Positions 23,901 to 32,097 are shown, numbered from the stretch's first letter. The stretch is DNA of 64,000 nucleotides from Thiocystis violascens DSM 198 (GCF_000227745.2 NC_018012.1:4754501-4818500); one strand, 5' to 3'. The notes: generated by a model from the sequence alone, not told the origin. Made by a program: numbers and translations.

Positions 23901-24142
23901 TGATCGATTTGGGTCAGAGCCCGCGCCTCATCGACGATCTGGGCATCATCGCCGATTGTTATGCGGCGGTGGATGACCTGCTGACCGGCGTGCATATCCA
24001 GGAACGCGAGCGCGAACGCATCGCCACCCTGCTCAACGTCCTCGGCACGCTCCAGCGCGGGGCCATCGATCATCTGCGCCAGACCGGCACCGAGCGGCTG
24101 GCGGCGGTGGAGGAGGGGTTGCGCGTCTGCGTCTGCGCCTGA
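23891..24142 (+). CDS. antirepressor-partner small protein (copy 1)
   Basis: An 83-residue protein clearly paralogous to the one at 40722. Both have a short start (MQLMIDLG / MNLTIDLG), then D-L-x-x-x-x-D-C-x-x-x-x-D-D-L-L-x-G-x-x-x-Q, ERER, and LQR-A-x-DHL. Both directly follow an antirepressor gene and both precede a matching terminator. Predicted helical, cytoplasmic. Retention beside two unrelated antirepressors suggests a shared role in that switch; the role itself is unknown. Confidence 0.6.
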   Translation: MQLMIDLGQSPRLIDDLGIIADCYAAVDDLLTGVHIQERERERIATLLNVLGTLQRGAIDHLRQTGTERLAAVEEGLRVCVCA

Positions 24143-24156
24143 TCGCGCTCGGCGCG

Positions 24157-24214
24157 TGAAGCCGTTCGTGGTTCGACCCTTCGACAGGCTCAGGATTCAC
24201 CACGAACGGCTTCA
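24157..24214. repeat. dispersed inverted element (TGAAGCCGTTCGTGG arms)
   Basis: The 15-bp arms 24157-24171 and 24200-24214 are exact inverted copies enclosing a CCCTTCGACAGGCTCAGG core. The same family lies at 21328-21370, about 39583-39626, and with CTTTC instead of CGTTC at 54110-54152 outside the prophage. It sits between the cassette gene and its terminator. Confidence 0.75.
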
Positions 24215-24274
24215 AAGGAGCTTACCCCTTGCTCCTTGCTCCTTGCCCCTTGCCCCTGACAACCGCCCCCACTG

Positions 24275-24309
24275 AACCCCCGCAGCCTCCCAGCGCGGGG
24301 GTTTTTTTT
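24275..24309 (+). terminator. rho-independent terminator after the rha cassette
   Basis: A 9-bp GC-rich stem, AACCCCCGC with GCGGGGGTT, encloses AGCCTCCCAGC and is followed by eight T (24302-24309). A homologous terminator with the same loop core (AGCCTCCC) follows the KilA-N cassette at 41020-41052. Confidence 0.9.
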
Positions 24310-24344
24310 GGACACTGACGGCTCCCGACCAGGAGCCGCCGCCC

Positions 24345-24929
24345 ATGACCGATCATTCCTCCACCGATCCCTCGGCTGATTTTCAGGACGCGCTCGCCTG
24401 GGGCGCGCACGTCTCGCCCGCCTTCCGCCAGCGCGTCGCGCGGCTCTGCCGCAACCTCGGCTGGCCGCCGCCGTTCGCCTCGCTGCTCATGACCTGCATG
24501 AAATTCGAGAGCGGCAATTTCTCCCCTCGCGCCAAAAACCCCGCCAGCAGCGCCACCGGGCTGATCCAGTTCATGGCCTCCACCGCCGTCATGCTCGGCA
24601 CCAGCACCGCCGCCCTCGCGCGGATGAGTGCGCTCGAACAGCTCGATTACGTCGAGAAATACTTTCGCCCGTTGGCTCCGCGCGTGCGCACGCTTGAGGA
24701 TATGTATCTCGCCATCCTCTGGCCCAAGGGAATCGGCAAGCCCTTGGCCTGGGTGCTGTGGGCAACCGGCACGCGCGCTTACGCCGCCAATCGCGCGCTC
24801 GACCGCAACCGCGACGGGCGCGTGACCAAGGCAGAGGCGACCGAGCACCTGCTCCCCCTGTTGCGCAAAGGTTTGCGCCCGGAGAACGCCTGGATACCGG
24901 GAAAAACCCCCCCGGGGCCGCGCCGATGA
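24345..24929 (+). CDS. endolysin, lytic-transglycosylase type with EF-hand-like loop
   Basis: A 194-residue SLT/lysozyme-like muramidase. The catalytic Glu is in MKFESGNFSP (about residue 55), with SSATGLIQFM (about 68-78) the conserved GLIQ segment and LDYVEKYFRP near the core end. The C-terminal DRNRDGRVTKAE (about 153-164) fits a canonical EF-hand calcium loop, unusual in a phage endolysin. No signal peptide, so release depends on the holin-like proteins downstream. First gene of the lysis module; the next gene overlaps by 4 nt. Confidence 0.8.
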   Translation: MTDHSSTDPSADFQDALAWGAHVSPAFRQRVARLCRNLGWPPPFASLLMTCMKFESGNFSPRAKNPASSATGLIQFMASTAVMLGTSTAALARMSALEQLDYVEKYFRPLAPRVRTLEDMYLAILWPKGIGKPLAWVLWATGTRAYAANRALDRNRDGRVTKAEATEHLLPLLRKGLRPENAWIPGKTPPGPRR

Positions 24930-25300
24930 GCGCCTCCGTCGACCGGGCGGACGCGCCCGCCCCCAAACCCTGGTGGCAAAGCCGCACCATCGTGGCCATT
25001 GGCGTCAGCCTGGCCGCCAAATTGGCGCTGCTGGCCGGCGTCGAGATCGAGGTTCAGGATGTCACGGAAATCGCCTTGTTGGTCCTGGCGCTGGTCGCCG
25101 ACATCGGCGGGATCTGGGGCCGCAACCGCGCCCGCCGCCCGATCCGCTGGCGCGCGCCTGCCCCGGTGCCTGCTGACGCTGACGCTCCTGCTCGCGAGCG
25201 GATGCACGGCCATCCCCTGGAGCAACTGTCGCCCGACCCTGGACGGCCTGCCGCGCGCGATTGGTTCAGTCCGCGCGGCCCCTTCGATGACCAACATTGA
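24926..25300 (+). CDS. holin-like two-TM protein
   Basis: A 124-residue protein with two hydrophobic helices (RTIVAIGVSLAAKLALLAGV and VTEIALLVLALVADIGGIWG) and a charged C-terminal tail, the shape of class II holins or the Mu-type holin slot. The tail-coding part overlaps an Rz1-like ORF in another frame (from 25059), which may explain its low-complexity composition. Position right after the endolysin supports a lysis role. Confidence 0.6.
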   Translation: MSASVDRADAPAPKPWWQSRTIVAIGVSLAAKLALLAGVEIEVQDVTEIALLVLALVADIGGIWGRNRARRPIRWRAPAPVPADADAPARERMHGHPLEQLSPDPGRPAARDWFSPRGPFDDQH

Positions 25301-25340
25301 CCTGACCGCGCTACGCCCCGGCGTGCGCTGTCCCTGGTAG
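25059..25340 (+). CDS. Rz1-like lipoprotein in an overlapping frame
   Basis: A 93-residue ORF in the +1 frame relative to the holin-like gene. It carries a lipoprotein signal (RCLLTLTLLLASGC, Cys codon 25203-25205) followed by TAIPWSNCRPTLDGL, similar to Rz1/outer-membrane spanin lipoproteins. ATG 25059 has GAGG six nt upstream, though it implies a long basic n-region; an internal non-ATG start is possible. It ends inside a dispersed palindrome at 25337. No clear inner-membrane Rz partner is seen. Confidence 0.5.
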   Translation: MSRKSPCWSWRWSPTSAGSGAATAPAARSAGARLPRCLLTLTLLLASGCTAIPWSNCRPTLDGLPRAIGSVRAAPSMTNIDLTALRPGVRCPW

Positions 25341-25402
25341 GGGCGAATTCATTCGCCCCGGTCACGCCAAATGCCATCGCGGGCGAATGAATTCGCCCCT
25401 AC
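25337..25402. repeat. dispersed palindromic element, second copy
   Basis: The 22-bp arms 25337-25358 and 25381-25402 (GTAGGGGCGAATTCATTCGC and its inverse) match the element at 13863-13931 almost exactly; only the central part differs. It lies between the lysis lipoprotein stop and the next SD. Confidence 0.8.
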
Positions 25403-25412
25403 TGGAGCTGAT

Positions 25413-25670
25413 ATGAATGCCGTCTGGATCAACCTCATCGCGGCCATCCTCCGCCGCTTGTTCGATACCGCGCTCTGGCAGCATCTGCTGACCCTGATCC
25501 TGGCCGCTGACGCCAGCGATCTGCCCGGCGCCGAGAAGCGCCAATGGGTGCTGAATCAATTGCACGCCCTGCCGGAGTCGTATCGGCAGGCGCTGGCGTC
25601 GGTCGCGCCCTGGCTGCTGAATCTGGCGCTGGAGGCCATCGTCGCGTCGTTGCGGGCGAAGGCATCATGA
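25413..25670 (+). CDS. small membrane-active lysis-region protein
   Basis: An 85-residue protein with hydrophobic or amphipathic helices (VWINLIAAILRRLFDTALWQ, HLLTLILAA, and APWLLNLALEAIVASL). The SD GGAG lies 7 nt before ATG 25413. Located between Rz1-like and amidase genes, it may be a second holin or antiholin; the assignment rests on position and hydrophobicity only. It overlaps the amidase start (ATGA). Confidence 0.5.
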   Translation: MNAVWINLIAAILRRLFDTALWQHLLTLILAADASDLPGAEKRQWVLNQLHALPESYRQALASVAPWLLNLALEAIVASLRAKAS

Positions 25671-26194
25671 ACCCGCGCCCCATCGACCAACTCATCATCC
25701 ACTGCTCGGACTCGCGCAACGGGCGCTGGATCGACGCCGAGAGCATCGACCACTGGCATGCCGAGCGCGGCTTCCTGCGCGCGCCCGAAGCCGTCGCCGC
25801 CCATGAACCCACGCTCCGCCATCTCGGCCACCACTGGCTCATCTATACCAACGGCAGCCTGCGCCCCGGCCGCCATCCCGACGAACCCGGCGCACCGCGC
25901 GCCGCGCGCGGCCATCAGGCGCTCAACCTCTGCCTGATCGGGCGCGACGCCTTCACCCCGGCGCAGTGGACCAGTCTGGCCGTGCTGGTGGACCGACTGC
26001 TCGCCGCCTATCCCCAGGCGCGCGTGCTCGGTCACCGCGACAGCGCGCCCGAGGGCTGGTGCGAGAGCGAGGGCGTGCGGCGGCGCTGTCCGCGCATCCA
26101 GACTTGCCCCGGCTTCGACGTTGCCGCCTGGCTGGCCGGCGGGCGCATCGCGCTGCCCGACCATCTGTTGATCCCGCGCGAGGACTGCTGCTGA
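25667..26194 (+). CDS. N-acetylmuramoyl-L-alanine amidase (amidase_2, T7-lysozyme-like)
   Basis: A 175-residue amidase that cuts the lactyl-peptide link of peptidoglycan. Zinc ligands are expected in IDQLIIHCSDSRNGR (His12) and VLGHRDSAPEGWC (His), with C-x-x-x-x-C-P-G-F-D (QTCPGFDV) closing the site. ATG overlaps the previous stop. The phage thus carries two muralytic enzymes, a transglycosylase and an amidase, 740 bp apart. No signal peptide. Confidence 0.88.
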   Translation: MNPRPIDQLIIHCSDSRNGRWIDAESIDHWHAERGFLRAPEAVAAHEPTLRHLGHHWLIYTNGSLRPGRHPDEPGAPRAARGHQALNLCLIGRDAFTPAQWTSLAVLVDRLLAAYPQARVLGHRDSAPEGWCESEGVRRRCPRIQTCPGFDVAAWLAGGRIALPDHLLIPREDCC

Positions 26195-26403
26195 TGACCA
26201 ACGACCACCTGCTCCTGCTCGGCGAGATCAAGGGCCGCCTGGACCACATCCAGAACGATCAAGTCGTCCTGATTCGCAAGATCGACGCCATCGACGGGCG
26301 TCTGCGCACGGTCGAGACGCGCTCGGCGATCAACGGCGCGGTCACCGGCGGCGTCATGGCCGTCGGCATCGCCTTGATCAAGAGCGCGCTCACCGGAGCC
26401 TAG
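26194..26403 (+). CDS. XhlA/holin-accessory-like coiled-coil TM protein
   Basis: A 69-residue protein. An amphipathic heptad region (EIKGRLDHIQNDQVVLIRKI) is followed by one TM helix (AVTGGVMAVGIALIKSAL). This is the layout of XhlA-type hemolysin/holin accessories and of small proteins upstream of Mu terminase genes. ATG overlaps the amidase stop. Function inferred. Confidence 0.55.
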   Translation: MTNDHLLLLGEIKGRLDHIQNDQVVLIRKIDAIDGRLRTVETRSAINGAVTGGVMAVGIALIKSALTGA

Positions 26404-26409
26404 CGAGCG

Positions 26410-26913
26410 ATGAAATGCGCCCCCGAGGCCCGCAAGCGGGCGCGCGACGCCTATGTGCATGAGCGCCAGACCCTCCTGGGCGCCGCCCAGGCGGCCGGGA
26501 TCAGCCTCGGCACCGCCAACCGCTGGAAGAAAGCCGACAGCGGCACCAGCAAGGATTGGGACAAGGCGCGCGCCGCCGCCTCGCTCAGCGGCGACGGCCT
26601 GCAAGCGGTCGCCATGGCGGTGCTGGAGGACTACCTGTTGCAACATCAGGCGACGCTGGCCGCGCTGCGCGATCCCGCCACCGAGATCGGCCCCTTGCAG
26701 CGTGCCGAGGTGTTGAGCCGGCTCACCGACTCCTTCCATAAGGCGATGGCCGCTCACGCCAAGCTCAGCCCCGAACTCTCGCGCCTGGCGATCGCCATGG
26801 AGGTGATGCAGCGCATGGCCAACTTCGTGCGCGCGCGCTATCCCCAGCACACCAACGCCTTTCTCGACATCCTGGAGCCCTTCGGCGAAACCTTGGGAGA
26901 CGCCTATGGATAG
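26410..26913 (+). CDS. DUF1804-type small-terminase-like protein
   Basis: A 167-residue protein. The HTH near the N-terminus (YVHERQTLLGAAQAAGISLG, TANRWKK) and the helical remainder (AVLEDYLLQHQATLAAL, LSPELSRLAIAMEVMQR) match DUF1804 of Mu-like phages, located where the small terminase gene is expected. It likely recognises pac or end sequences for packaging; that is inferred from position next to the large terminase. Confidence 0.75.
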   Translation: MKCAPEARKRARDAYVHERQTLLGAAQAAGISLGTANRWKKADSGTSKDWDKARAAASLSGDGLQAVAMAVLEDYLLQHQATLAALRDPATEIGPLQRAEVLSRLTDSFHKAMAAHAKLSPELSRLAIAMEVMQRMANFVRARYPQHTNAFLDILEPFGETLGDAYG

Positions 26914-26940
26914 CCACGCACCGCCCCCGCCCGCGCGTCG

Positions 26941-28626
26941 ATGACCAAGCTCAGCGCCCGCCAGTTTCAACGCGACCTCGGCGACTTCGCCGCCGAGCTG
27001 CGCCGCAAGATCGAAGCCGAGTGCGACGGCTTCGTCCTCGACCCCGCCGCCAGCGTCGCGCGCCGCGCGCGCGCGCACGCGGACTTCGGGTTTTTCTGCG
27101 CGACCTACTTCCCGCACTATCTCAAGCACGCCCCGTCCAGCCTGCACCAATATCTGTTCGCCCGGCTGCCGGCGCTGGTCAACGATCCGCGCTCCCAGAC
27201 CGACGCCATCGCCGCCCCGCGCGGCGAGGCCAAATCGACCCTGGTTAGCCTGCTGTTCGTGCTCTGGTGCGACCTGACCGCGCGCAAGCACTACATCGTG
27301 CTGGTGATGGACGCCTTCGAGCAGGCCGCCGTGCAGCTCGAATCCGTCAAAGCGGAATACGAATATAACCCGCGCCTGTCCGCCGATTTCCCCGCCGGCG
27401 TGGGGCGCGGGCGGGTGTGGCAGAACGGCGTCATCGTCACCCCGCGCGGCTGCAAGATCGAGGTCTTCGGCTCCGGCAAGCGCATTCGCGGGCGTCGCCA
27501 TGGCCCCCACCGCCCGGATCTGGTGATCGGCGACGATCTGGAAAACGACGAGAACGTGCGCAGCCCCGAGCAGCGCGACAAGCTCCAGTCGTGGCTGACC
27601 AAATCGGTCATGAAGCTCGGCGGCGCCGGGGTCAAGCTGGACGTGCTCATCGTCGGCACCATCCTGCACTACGACTCGGTGCTCGCGCGCCTGCTGGAAA
27701 ACCCGCTGTGGCGCGGGCGGCGCTTCAAGGCGCTGCTGCGCTGGCCCGACCGCATGGATCTGTGGGACCGCTGGGAGATCGTCTACCGTCAGGAGGGAGA
27801 CGCGGCCGCCCAGCGGTTTTATGACCAGAACGCGACCGCCATGCAGACCGGCGCCGAGGTGAGCTGGCCGGCCGGGCGTCCGCTGTATGACCTGATGATC
27901 CTGCGCGCGCGCGACGGCCACGCCAGTTTCGACAGCGAGTTACAGAACGATCCGATTAACGCCGAGAGCGCGTTATTTGGCACCGTCACCTTTTGGGTCG
28001 ACCGCCGCGACGACTGGCTGTTCTATGGCGCCTGCGACCCCTCGCTCGGCAAGACCGGCGCCTCGCGCGACCCCAGCGCCATCCTCATCGGCGGGTACTG
28101 TCGCGCGACCGGCATCCTCGACGTGGTCGAGGCCAGCATCCGCAAGCGCCTGCCGGACCGCATCATCGAAGACATCATCGCCCTGCACCGCGAGTATCGC
28201 TGTCTGGTGTGGGGCATCGAGTCGGTGCAGTTCCAGGAGTTCCTGCGCACCGAGCTGATCAAGCGCAGCGCCCAAGCCGGCTGTCCGGTCCCCGCGCGCG
28301 CCATCCTGCCGCATGCCGACAAATTGCTGCGGATCGAAAGTCTGCAACCGCATGTCGTCAACGGCCTGATCCGCTTCCATCCCAGCCAGACCACGCTCCT
28401 GGAGCAGTTGCGCCATTTCCCCGCCGCCGATCACGACGACGGCCCCGACGCGCTGCACATGCTCTGGACGCTGGCCCTGTCCTCCGGGGCGGGCATCGCC
28501 GCGCAAGCGACCGGACAGCGCCGTTTCGGGGTGTCCGCCGAACGCGACGCGCGCGACCAGCCGCTCACCCAGACCGGCTGGGGCACCGTCGCCGGTTGGT
28601 TCGGCGATCTGCTCGATCGCCGATGA
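26941..28626 (+). CDS. terminase large subunit (Mu gp28-like)
   Basis: A 561-residue packaging motor. The ATPase has Walker A-like APRGEAKST (about residues 92-100) and Walker B LVIGDDLEND (about 194-203). The nuclease half starts YGACDPSLGKT (metal-binding Asp about 364) and ends DHDDGPDALHMLW, the last acidic site. Length and order fit Mu-like gp28. Start ATG 26941; a possible earlier ATG (26907) overlaps the preceding gene in a poor frame. Confidence 0.9.
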   Translation: MTKLSARQFQRDLGDFAAELRRKIEAECDGFVLDPAASVARRARAHADFGFFCATYFPHYLKHAPSSLHQYLFARLPALVNDPRSQTDAIAAPRGEAKSTLVSLLFVLWCDLTARKHYIVLVMDAFEQAAVQLESVKAEYEYNPRLSADFPAGVGRGRVWQNGVIVTPRGCKIEVFGSGKRIRGRRHGPHRPDLVIGDDLENDENVRSPEQRDKLQSWLTKSVMKLGGAGVKLDVLIVGTILHYDSVLARLLENPLWRGRRFKALLRWPDRMDLWDRWEIVYRQEGDAAAQRFYDQNATAMQTGAEVSWPAGRPLYDLMILRARDGHASFDSELQNDPINAESALFGTVTFWVDRRDDWLFYGACDPSLGKTGASRDPSAILIGGYCRATGILDVVEASIRKRLPDRIIEDIIALHREYRCLVWGIESVQFQEFLRTELIKRSAQAGCPVPARAILPHADKLLRIESLQPHVVNGLIRFHPSQTTLLEQLRHFPAADHDDGPDALHMLWTLALSSGAGIAAQATGQRRFGVSAERDARDQPLTQTGWGTVAGWFGDLLDRR

Positions 28627-28657
28627 CACCTGACACCTGACACCCGACGCCGCCCTT

Positions 28658-30226
28658 ATGCTGACCCACCTGAAACGCCTGATCGGCTTCGCCGAGCCCA
28701 AGCGCCCCGAGGCGCGCGAGATCGCCTCCACCCTCGACGGGCGCGACATCACCCGCGGCTACGTCGACCCCCTGATGCTGCTGCTGCCCCAGGACGACAT
28801 CCTGGTCGAGCGCGGCGCCAATGCCCCCGGCTTCTACCGCCAGATCCTCAGCGACGCCCAGGTCGGCGCGACCCTGCAACAACGCCGCCTCGCCCTGCTG
28901 CGCACCGAGTGGCAGGTCATCCCCGGCGGCGAGACGCGCGTCGACCGCCAGGCCGCCGCCCTGATCGAGGAGACCCTGGAGCGCATCCGCTGGGATGCCG
29001 TCTGCGCGGGCATGCACTACGGCGTCTTTTACGGCCACGCGGTGGCCGAATGTCTGTGGGCGCGCGAGGGCAGTCGCATCGTGCTCGACGCCGTGCGCGT
29101 GCGCGACCGCGCCCGCTTCGGCTTCGACGGTGCCCAGCGCTTGCGCCTGCGCACCGCCAGCCAGTCCAACGGCGAACTGTTGCCCGAGCGCAAATTCTGG
29201 AACTTCCGCACCGGCGCCGATCACGACGACGAACCCTACGGTCTGGGGCTGGCCCACTGGCTCTACTGGCCGGTGCTGTTCAAGCGCGCCAACATCAAAT
29301 TCTGGTTGATCGCCGCCGAGAAATTCGGCAGCCCCACCGCCATGGGCGTCTTCCCGCCCAACGCCACCGCCCAGGAGCGCCAGCAGTTGCTGGCCACCCT
29401 GCGCGCCATCCAGACCGACGCCGGGGTGATTCTCCCCGAGGGCATGACCATCGAGCTGCTGGAGGCCAAGCGCGCCGGCGGCACCGACTATCCGGCGCTG
29501 TGCGCCTACATGGACGCCGCCATCGCCAAGCTGGTGCTGGGGCAGGTGATGACCAGCGAGGCGGTCGGCGGGCAGTACAAAGCGGAGGTCCAGGACCAGG
29601 TCAAGGACGACCTGGTCAAGGCCGATGCCGATCTGATCTGCGACTCGTTCAACCGGAGCGTCGTGCGCTGGCTGGTCGATTGGAACCATCCCGGCGCGGC
29701 CTATCCCAAGGTCTGGCGTCAGGTGGACGACGCCGACAACATCCCGCCCGAGGCGCTGAACGCCTTTGCCATGGGGATCGACCGGCTCGCCGCCCTCATG
29801 CCGATCCCCGCGTCGCATATCTACCGGGTCACCAAGATCCCAGCGCCGGCGGGCGACGAGCCGGTGTTGCAGTCCATTGCCGCCACGTCCGCCACGTCCG
29901 CCACGTCGGGCGCCGTCCCCGAAGCCACCGAGACCCCCGACGCGCCCGACGAAGCGACGCCGACCGATTTCGCCGAGCCCGGCCGCGCCGACGCCCAGGA
30001 TCTGATCGACACCGAGGGCGACCGCGACCCCGGCTGGGACGCGGCCATGACCGCGTTACTCAAGCCCCTGTTTGACGCCCTGGCCGACGGCTTAACGCCC
30101 GAGGAGATCCTCGGGAAAATGGATGAATGGTATCCGGCGATGAACGATGACCAGCTCACGGCCCTGCTGACCCAGGCACTGGCCGCCGCCGACACCATCG
30201 GACGCCTGGAGGCCCGCGATGACTGA
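28658..30226 (+). CDS. DUF935 portal protein (Mu gp29-like)
   Basis: A 522-residue portal protein. DUF935 signature segments include TLDGRDITRGYVDPLMLLLP near the N-terminus, MHYGVFYGHAVAECLW, RKFWNFRT-type centre, and KLVLGQVMTSEAVGGQYKAE. It forms the dodecameric portal through which terminase packages DNA. The C-terminal part has an ATSATSATS linker followed by an acidic helical region (EEILGKMDEWYPAMNDDQLT). It overlaps the next gene by 8 nt. Confidence 0.9.
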   Translation: MLTHLKRLIGFAEPKRPEAREIASTLDGRDITRGYVDPLMLLLPQDDILVERGANAPGFYRQILSDAQVGATLQQRRLALLRTEWQVIPGGETRVDRQAAALIEETLERIRWDAVCAGMHYGVFYGHAVAECLWAREGSRIVLDAVRVRDRARFGFDGAQRLRLRTASQSNGELLPERKFWNFRTGADHDDEPYGLGLAHWLYWPVLFKRANIKFWLIAAEKFGSPTAMGVFPPNATAQERQQLLATLRAIQTDAGVILPEGMTIELLEAKRAGGTDYPALCAYMDAAIAKLVLGQVMTSEAVGGQYKAEVQDQVKDDLVKADADLICDSFNRSVVRWLVDWNHPGAAYPKVWRQVDDADNIPPEALNAFAMGIDRLAALMPIPASHIYRVTKIPAPAGDEPVLQSIAATSATSATSGAVPEATETPDAPDEATPTDFAEPGRADAQDLIDTEGDRDPGWDAAMTALLKPLFDALADGLTPEEILGKMDEWYPAMNDDQLTALLTQALAAADTIGRLEARDD

Positions 30227-30461
30227 CCCGCAACCCTGTGCCCACTTCGTCAACGCCGACGGTCATGCCCTGTGTCTGGTCGGACGCAACCCGACGCTCG
30301 ATGGCTGCGGTCGCGGCTGTCCCGCCTATCTGCCGGACAGCGAGCGCCAGCCCTGCGAGGTGTGGACCCGTGTCATGGGCTATCACCGCCCAGTGTCGGC
30401 CTTCAATCGCGGCAAGCGCGCCGAGTACGACGAGCGCCGGCTGTTTTTGGAGCCGCATTAA
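30219..30461 (+). CDS. small protein with NrdD-like glycyl-radical C-terminal motif
   Basis: An 80-residue protein. The N-terminal half is Cys/His-rich (CAHFVNADGHALC, then CGRGCPAYL), probably a zinc site. The C-terminal half, CEVWTRVMGYHRPVSAFNRG followed by KRAEYDERRLF, strongly resembles the C-terminal glycyl-radical loop of class III anaerobic ribonucleotide reductase (RVxGY, x-N-x-GK-x-E-x-x-x-R). The catalytic barrel is absent. It overlaps the portal gene and the next gene, so it is a real part of the head operon. Confidence 0.55.
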   Translation: MTDPQPCAHFVNADGHALCLVGRNPTLDGCGRGCPAYLPDSERQPCEVWTRVMGYHRPVSAFNRGKRAEYDERRLFLEPH

Positions 30462-30745
30462 TGGATGCCGCCGCCGTTCCCGCGCTGGGGCGCGTTTACT
30501 TCGCGGTCGCGCGCTGTCAGCGACATCGATCATGTCAGGCGGCGCGCGAGGGAGACAATCGGTCGCTGTTGGTCAGCCCCGACTTCGGTTCGCTCCCGGC
30601 GCTGGAGGTCTGGCTGCGTGATTTGCCAATGCGCGCCAGGTGCTGCCGCTGGTGCGATAGACCGATCGCCGCGCGACAATTCGAGCGGCGCTATTGCGAT
30701 GACGGCGAGCGGTATTCGCACCGGATCGAGCCCGACAGGACATAA
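30461..30745 (+). CDS. small cysteine-rich protein of the head operon
   Basis: A 94-residue protein. The C-terminal motif CCRWCDRPIAARQFERRYC suggests a zinc finger; a second Cys pair lies in VARCQRHRSCQ. ATG overlaps the upstream stop (TAATG) and its own stop overlaps the MuF gene start. One of three small Cys-rich ORFs between portal and gpG. Function unknown. Confidence 0.5.
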   Translation: MDAAAVPALGRVYFAVARCQRHRSCQAAREGDNRSLLVSPDFGSLPALEVWLRDLPMRARCCRWCDRPIAARQFERRYCDDGERYSHRIEPDRT

Positions 30746-32097
30746 TGGACGCATCCCTTCGCACGCTCTTCCAGCTTCCCCCAGAGCAGGCCATCCGCTA
30801 CCTGGAGGCCAAGGGCTATTCGCTCACCTGGAACTGGTGGGAAATGCAGCGCGAGCAGCACGCCCGCGCCTTCACCGTCGCCAAGCTGGCCAAGCTGGAT
30901 ATCCTGCAAGACATCCGCGGCGCCGTCGAGACGGCCCTGAAAGAGGGCAAAACCGAGCGCTGGTTCCGGAAGGAGTTGGAAGACACCCTGCGCAAAAAAG
31001 GCTGGTGGGGCAAACAGGTCGATGTCGACCCCGTGACCGGCGAGGCCCAGCTCTACCAGGCCGGCAGCCGGCGCCGACTCCAGACCATCTACCGCACCAA
31101 TTTGCAGACGGCCTATATGGCGGGACGCCAGAAGCAGTTCGACGCCGAGAAAGCCCGCGCGCCCTTCGTCCAATATCTCGCCGTGATGGACAGCCGCACC
31201 CGTCCCGCCCATGCCGCGCTGCATGGGCGCGTGTTTCGGCTGGACGATCCGGCGTGGGACACGATCAGCCCGCCCAACGGCTTCAACTGTCGCTGTCGTG
31301 CCCGCAACCTCAGCCAGCGCGAACTCGACGCGCGCGGGCTCAAGGTCGAGACCGACGCCCGCGTCGAAGAACGCACCCCGCCCGGGCGCCCTCCGGTCGA
31401 CCCGCGCACGGGCGAAACCCCCGCCGACTGGCGCCAGCGTGGCGTCTCCATCCCCGACCCGCTCAGTCCCGGCGACCGGAAATACCTGTGGGCGGACATG
31501 GGGTGGGATTACAACCCTGGACGCTCTGCGCCATGGGGCGACATCGATCTCTGGAGTCGCGTGCGCGCGACTCTGCCGACGGAGCTTGCCGCGCAAGCCT
31601 TGCGCGAGCACGCCTTGCATCCGTCGCGCTTGGCCGCCTTCGACGACTGGGTCGAGGCCGTCTTCCGGCAGGATGGCGCGCGCGGGCTGGAGTGGGTCAT
31701 CGGCTATCTGGCCCAGGCGGATGTCGATTATCTCGCCGGCAAAGGCGTCCAGATCGCCAATGGCGCGGTCGTGCTGGACGATGGGCGGCTTGTCGGCCCC
31801 AAGGCCAAGCGGCATGAGCGTTCCGGTGACGCGCTGACGCCCGACGAGTGGAAGCAGGTGCCGCGCCAGTTGGCCGAGCCAGAGGCCGTGCTCTACGACA
31901 AAGAGAACGGCACGCTGCTGTATGTCCTGCCGAGCCCGGACGGGCGCGCGGCCAAGATCGTGGTCGAGGCGAGCCGGATCGAGAAGAAAAAGCCCGCGCA
32001 CGAATCGGTGCGCACGGCCTTCAAGGTCACGCGCGGCGCGCTCCAGGCGGGGATTGACGGACGGATGTATGACGTTGTTCGCGGGGCGCTGAAGTGA
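30745..32097 (+). CDS. MuF-type head morphogenesis protein with C-terminal PBECR-like domain
   Basis: A 450-residue protein. The N-terminal SPP1 gp7/MuF domain has RRRLQTIYRTNLQTAYMAGR, MDSRTRPAHAALHGRVFRLD and NGFNCRCRARNLSQRE (about residues 110-195). The C-terminal 100 residues (EPEAVLYDKENGTLLYVLPS, AKIVVEASRIEKKKPAHESV, then RTAFKV) resemble PBECR-type phage nuclease/toxin-fold domains that are often fused to MuF proteins and injected with DNA. Nuclease activity is inferred, not shown by residues I can assign. Confidence 0.8.
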   Translation: MDASLRTLFQLPPEQAIRYLEAKGYSLTWNWWEMQREQHARAFTVAKLAKLDILQDIRGAVETALKEGKTERWFRKELEDTLRKKGWWGKQVDVDPVTGEAQLYQAGSRRRLQTIYRTNLQTAYMAGRQKQFDAEKARAPFVQYLAVMDSRTRPAHAALHGRVFRLDDPAWDTISPPNGFNCRCRARNLSQRELDARGLKVETDARVEERTPPGRPPVDPRTGETPADWRQRGVSIPDPLSPGDRKYLWADMGWDYNPGRSAPWGDIDLWSRVRATLPTELAAQALREHALHPSRLAAFDDWVEAVFRQDGARGLEWVIGYLAQADVDYLAGKGVQIANGAVVLDDGRLVGPKAKRHERSGDALTPDEWKQVPRQLAEPEAVLYDKENGTLLYVLPSPDGRAAKIVVEASRIEKKKPAHESVRTAFKVTRGALQAGIDGRMYDVVRGALK

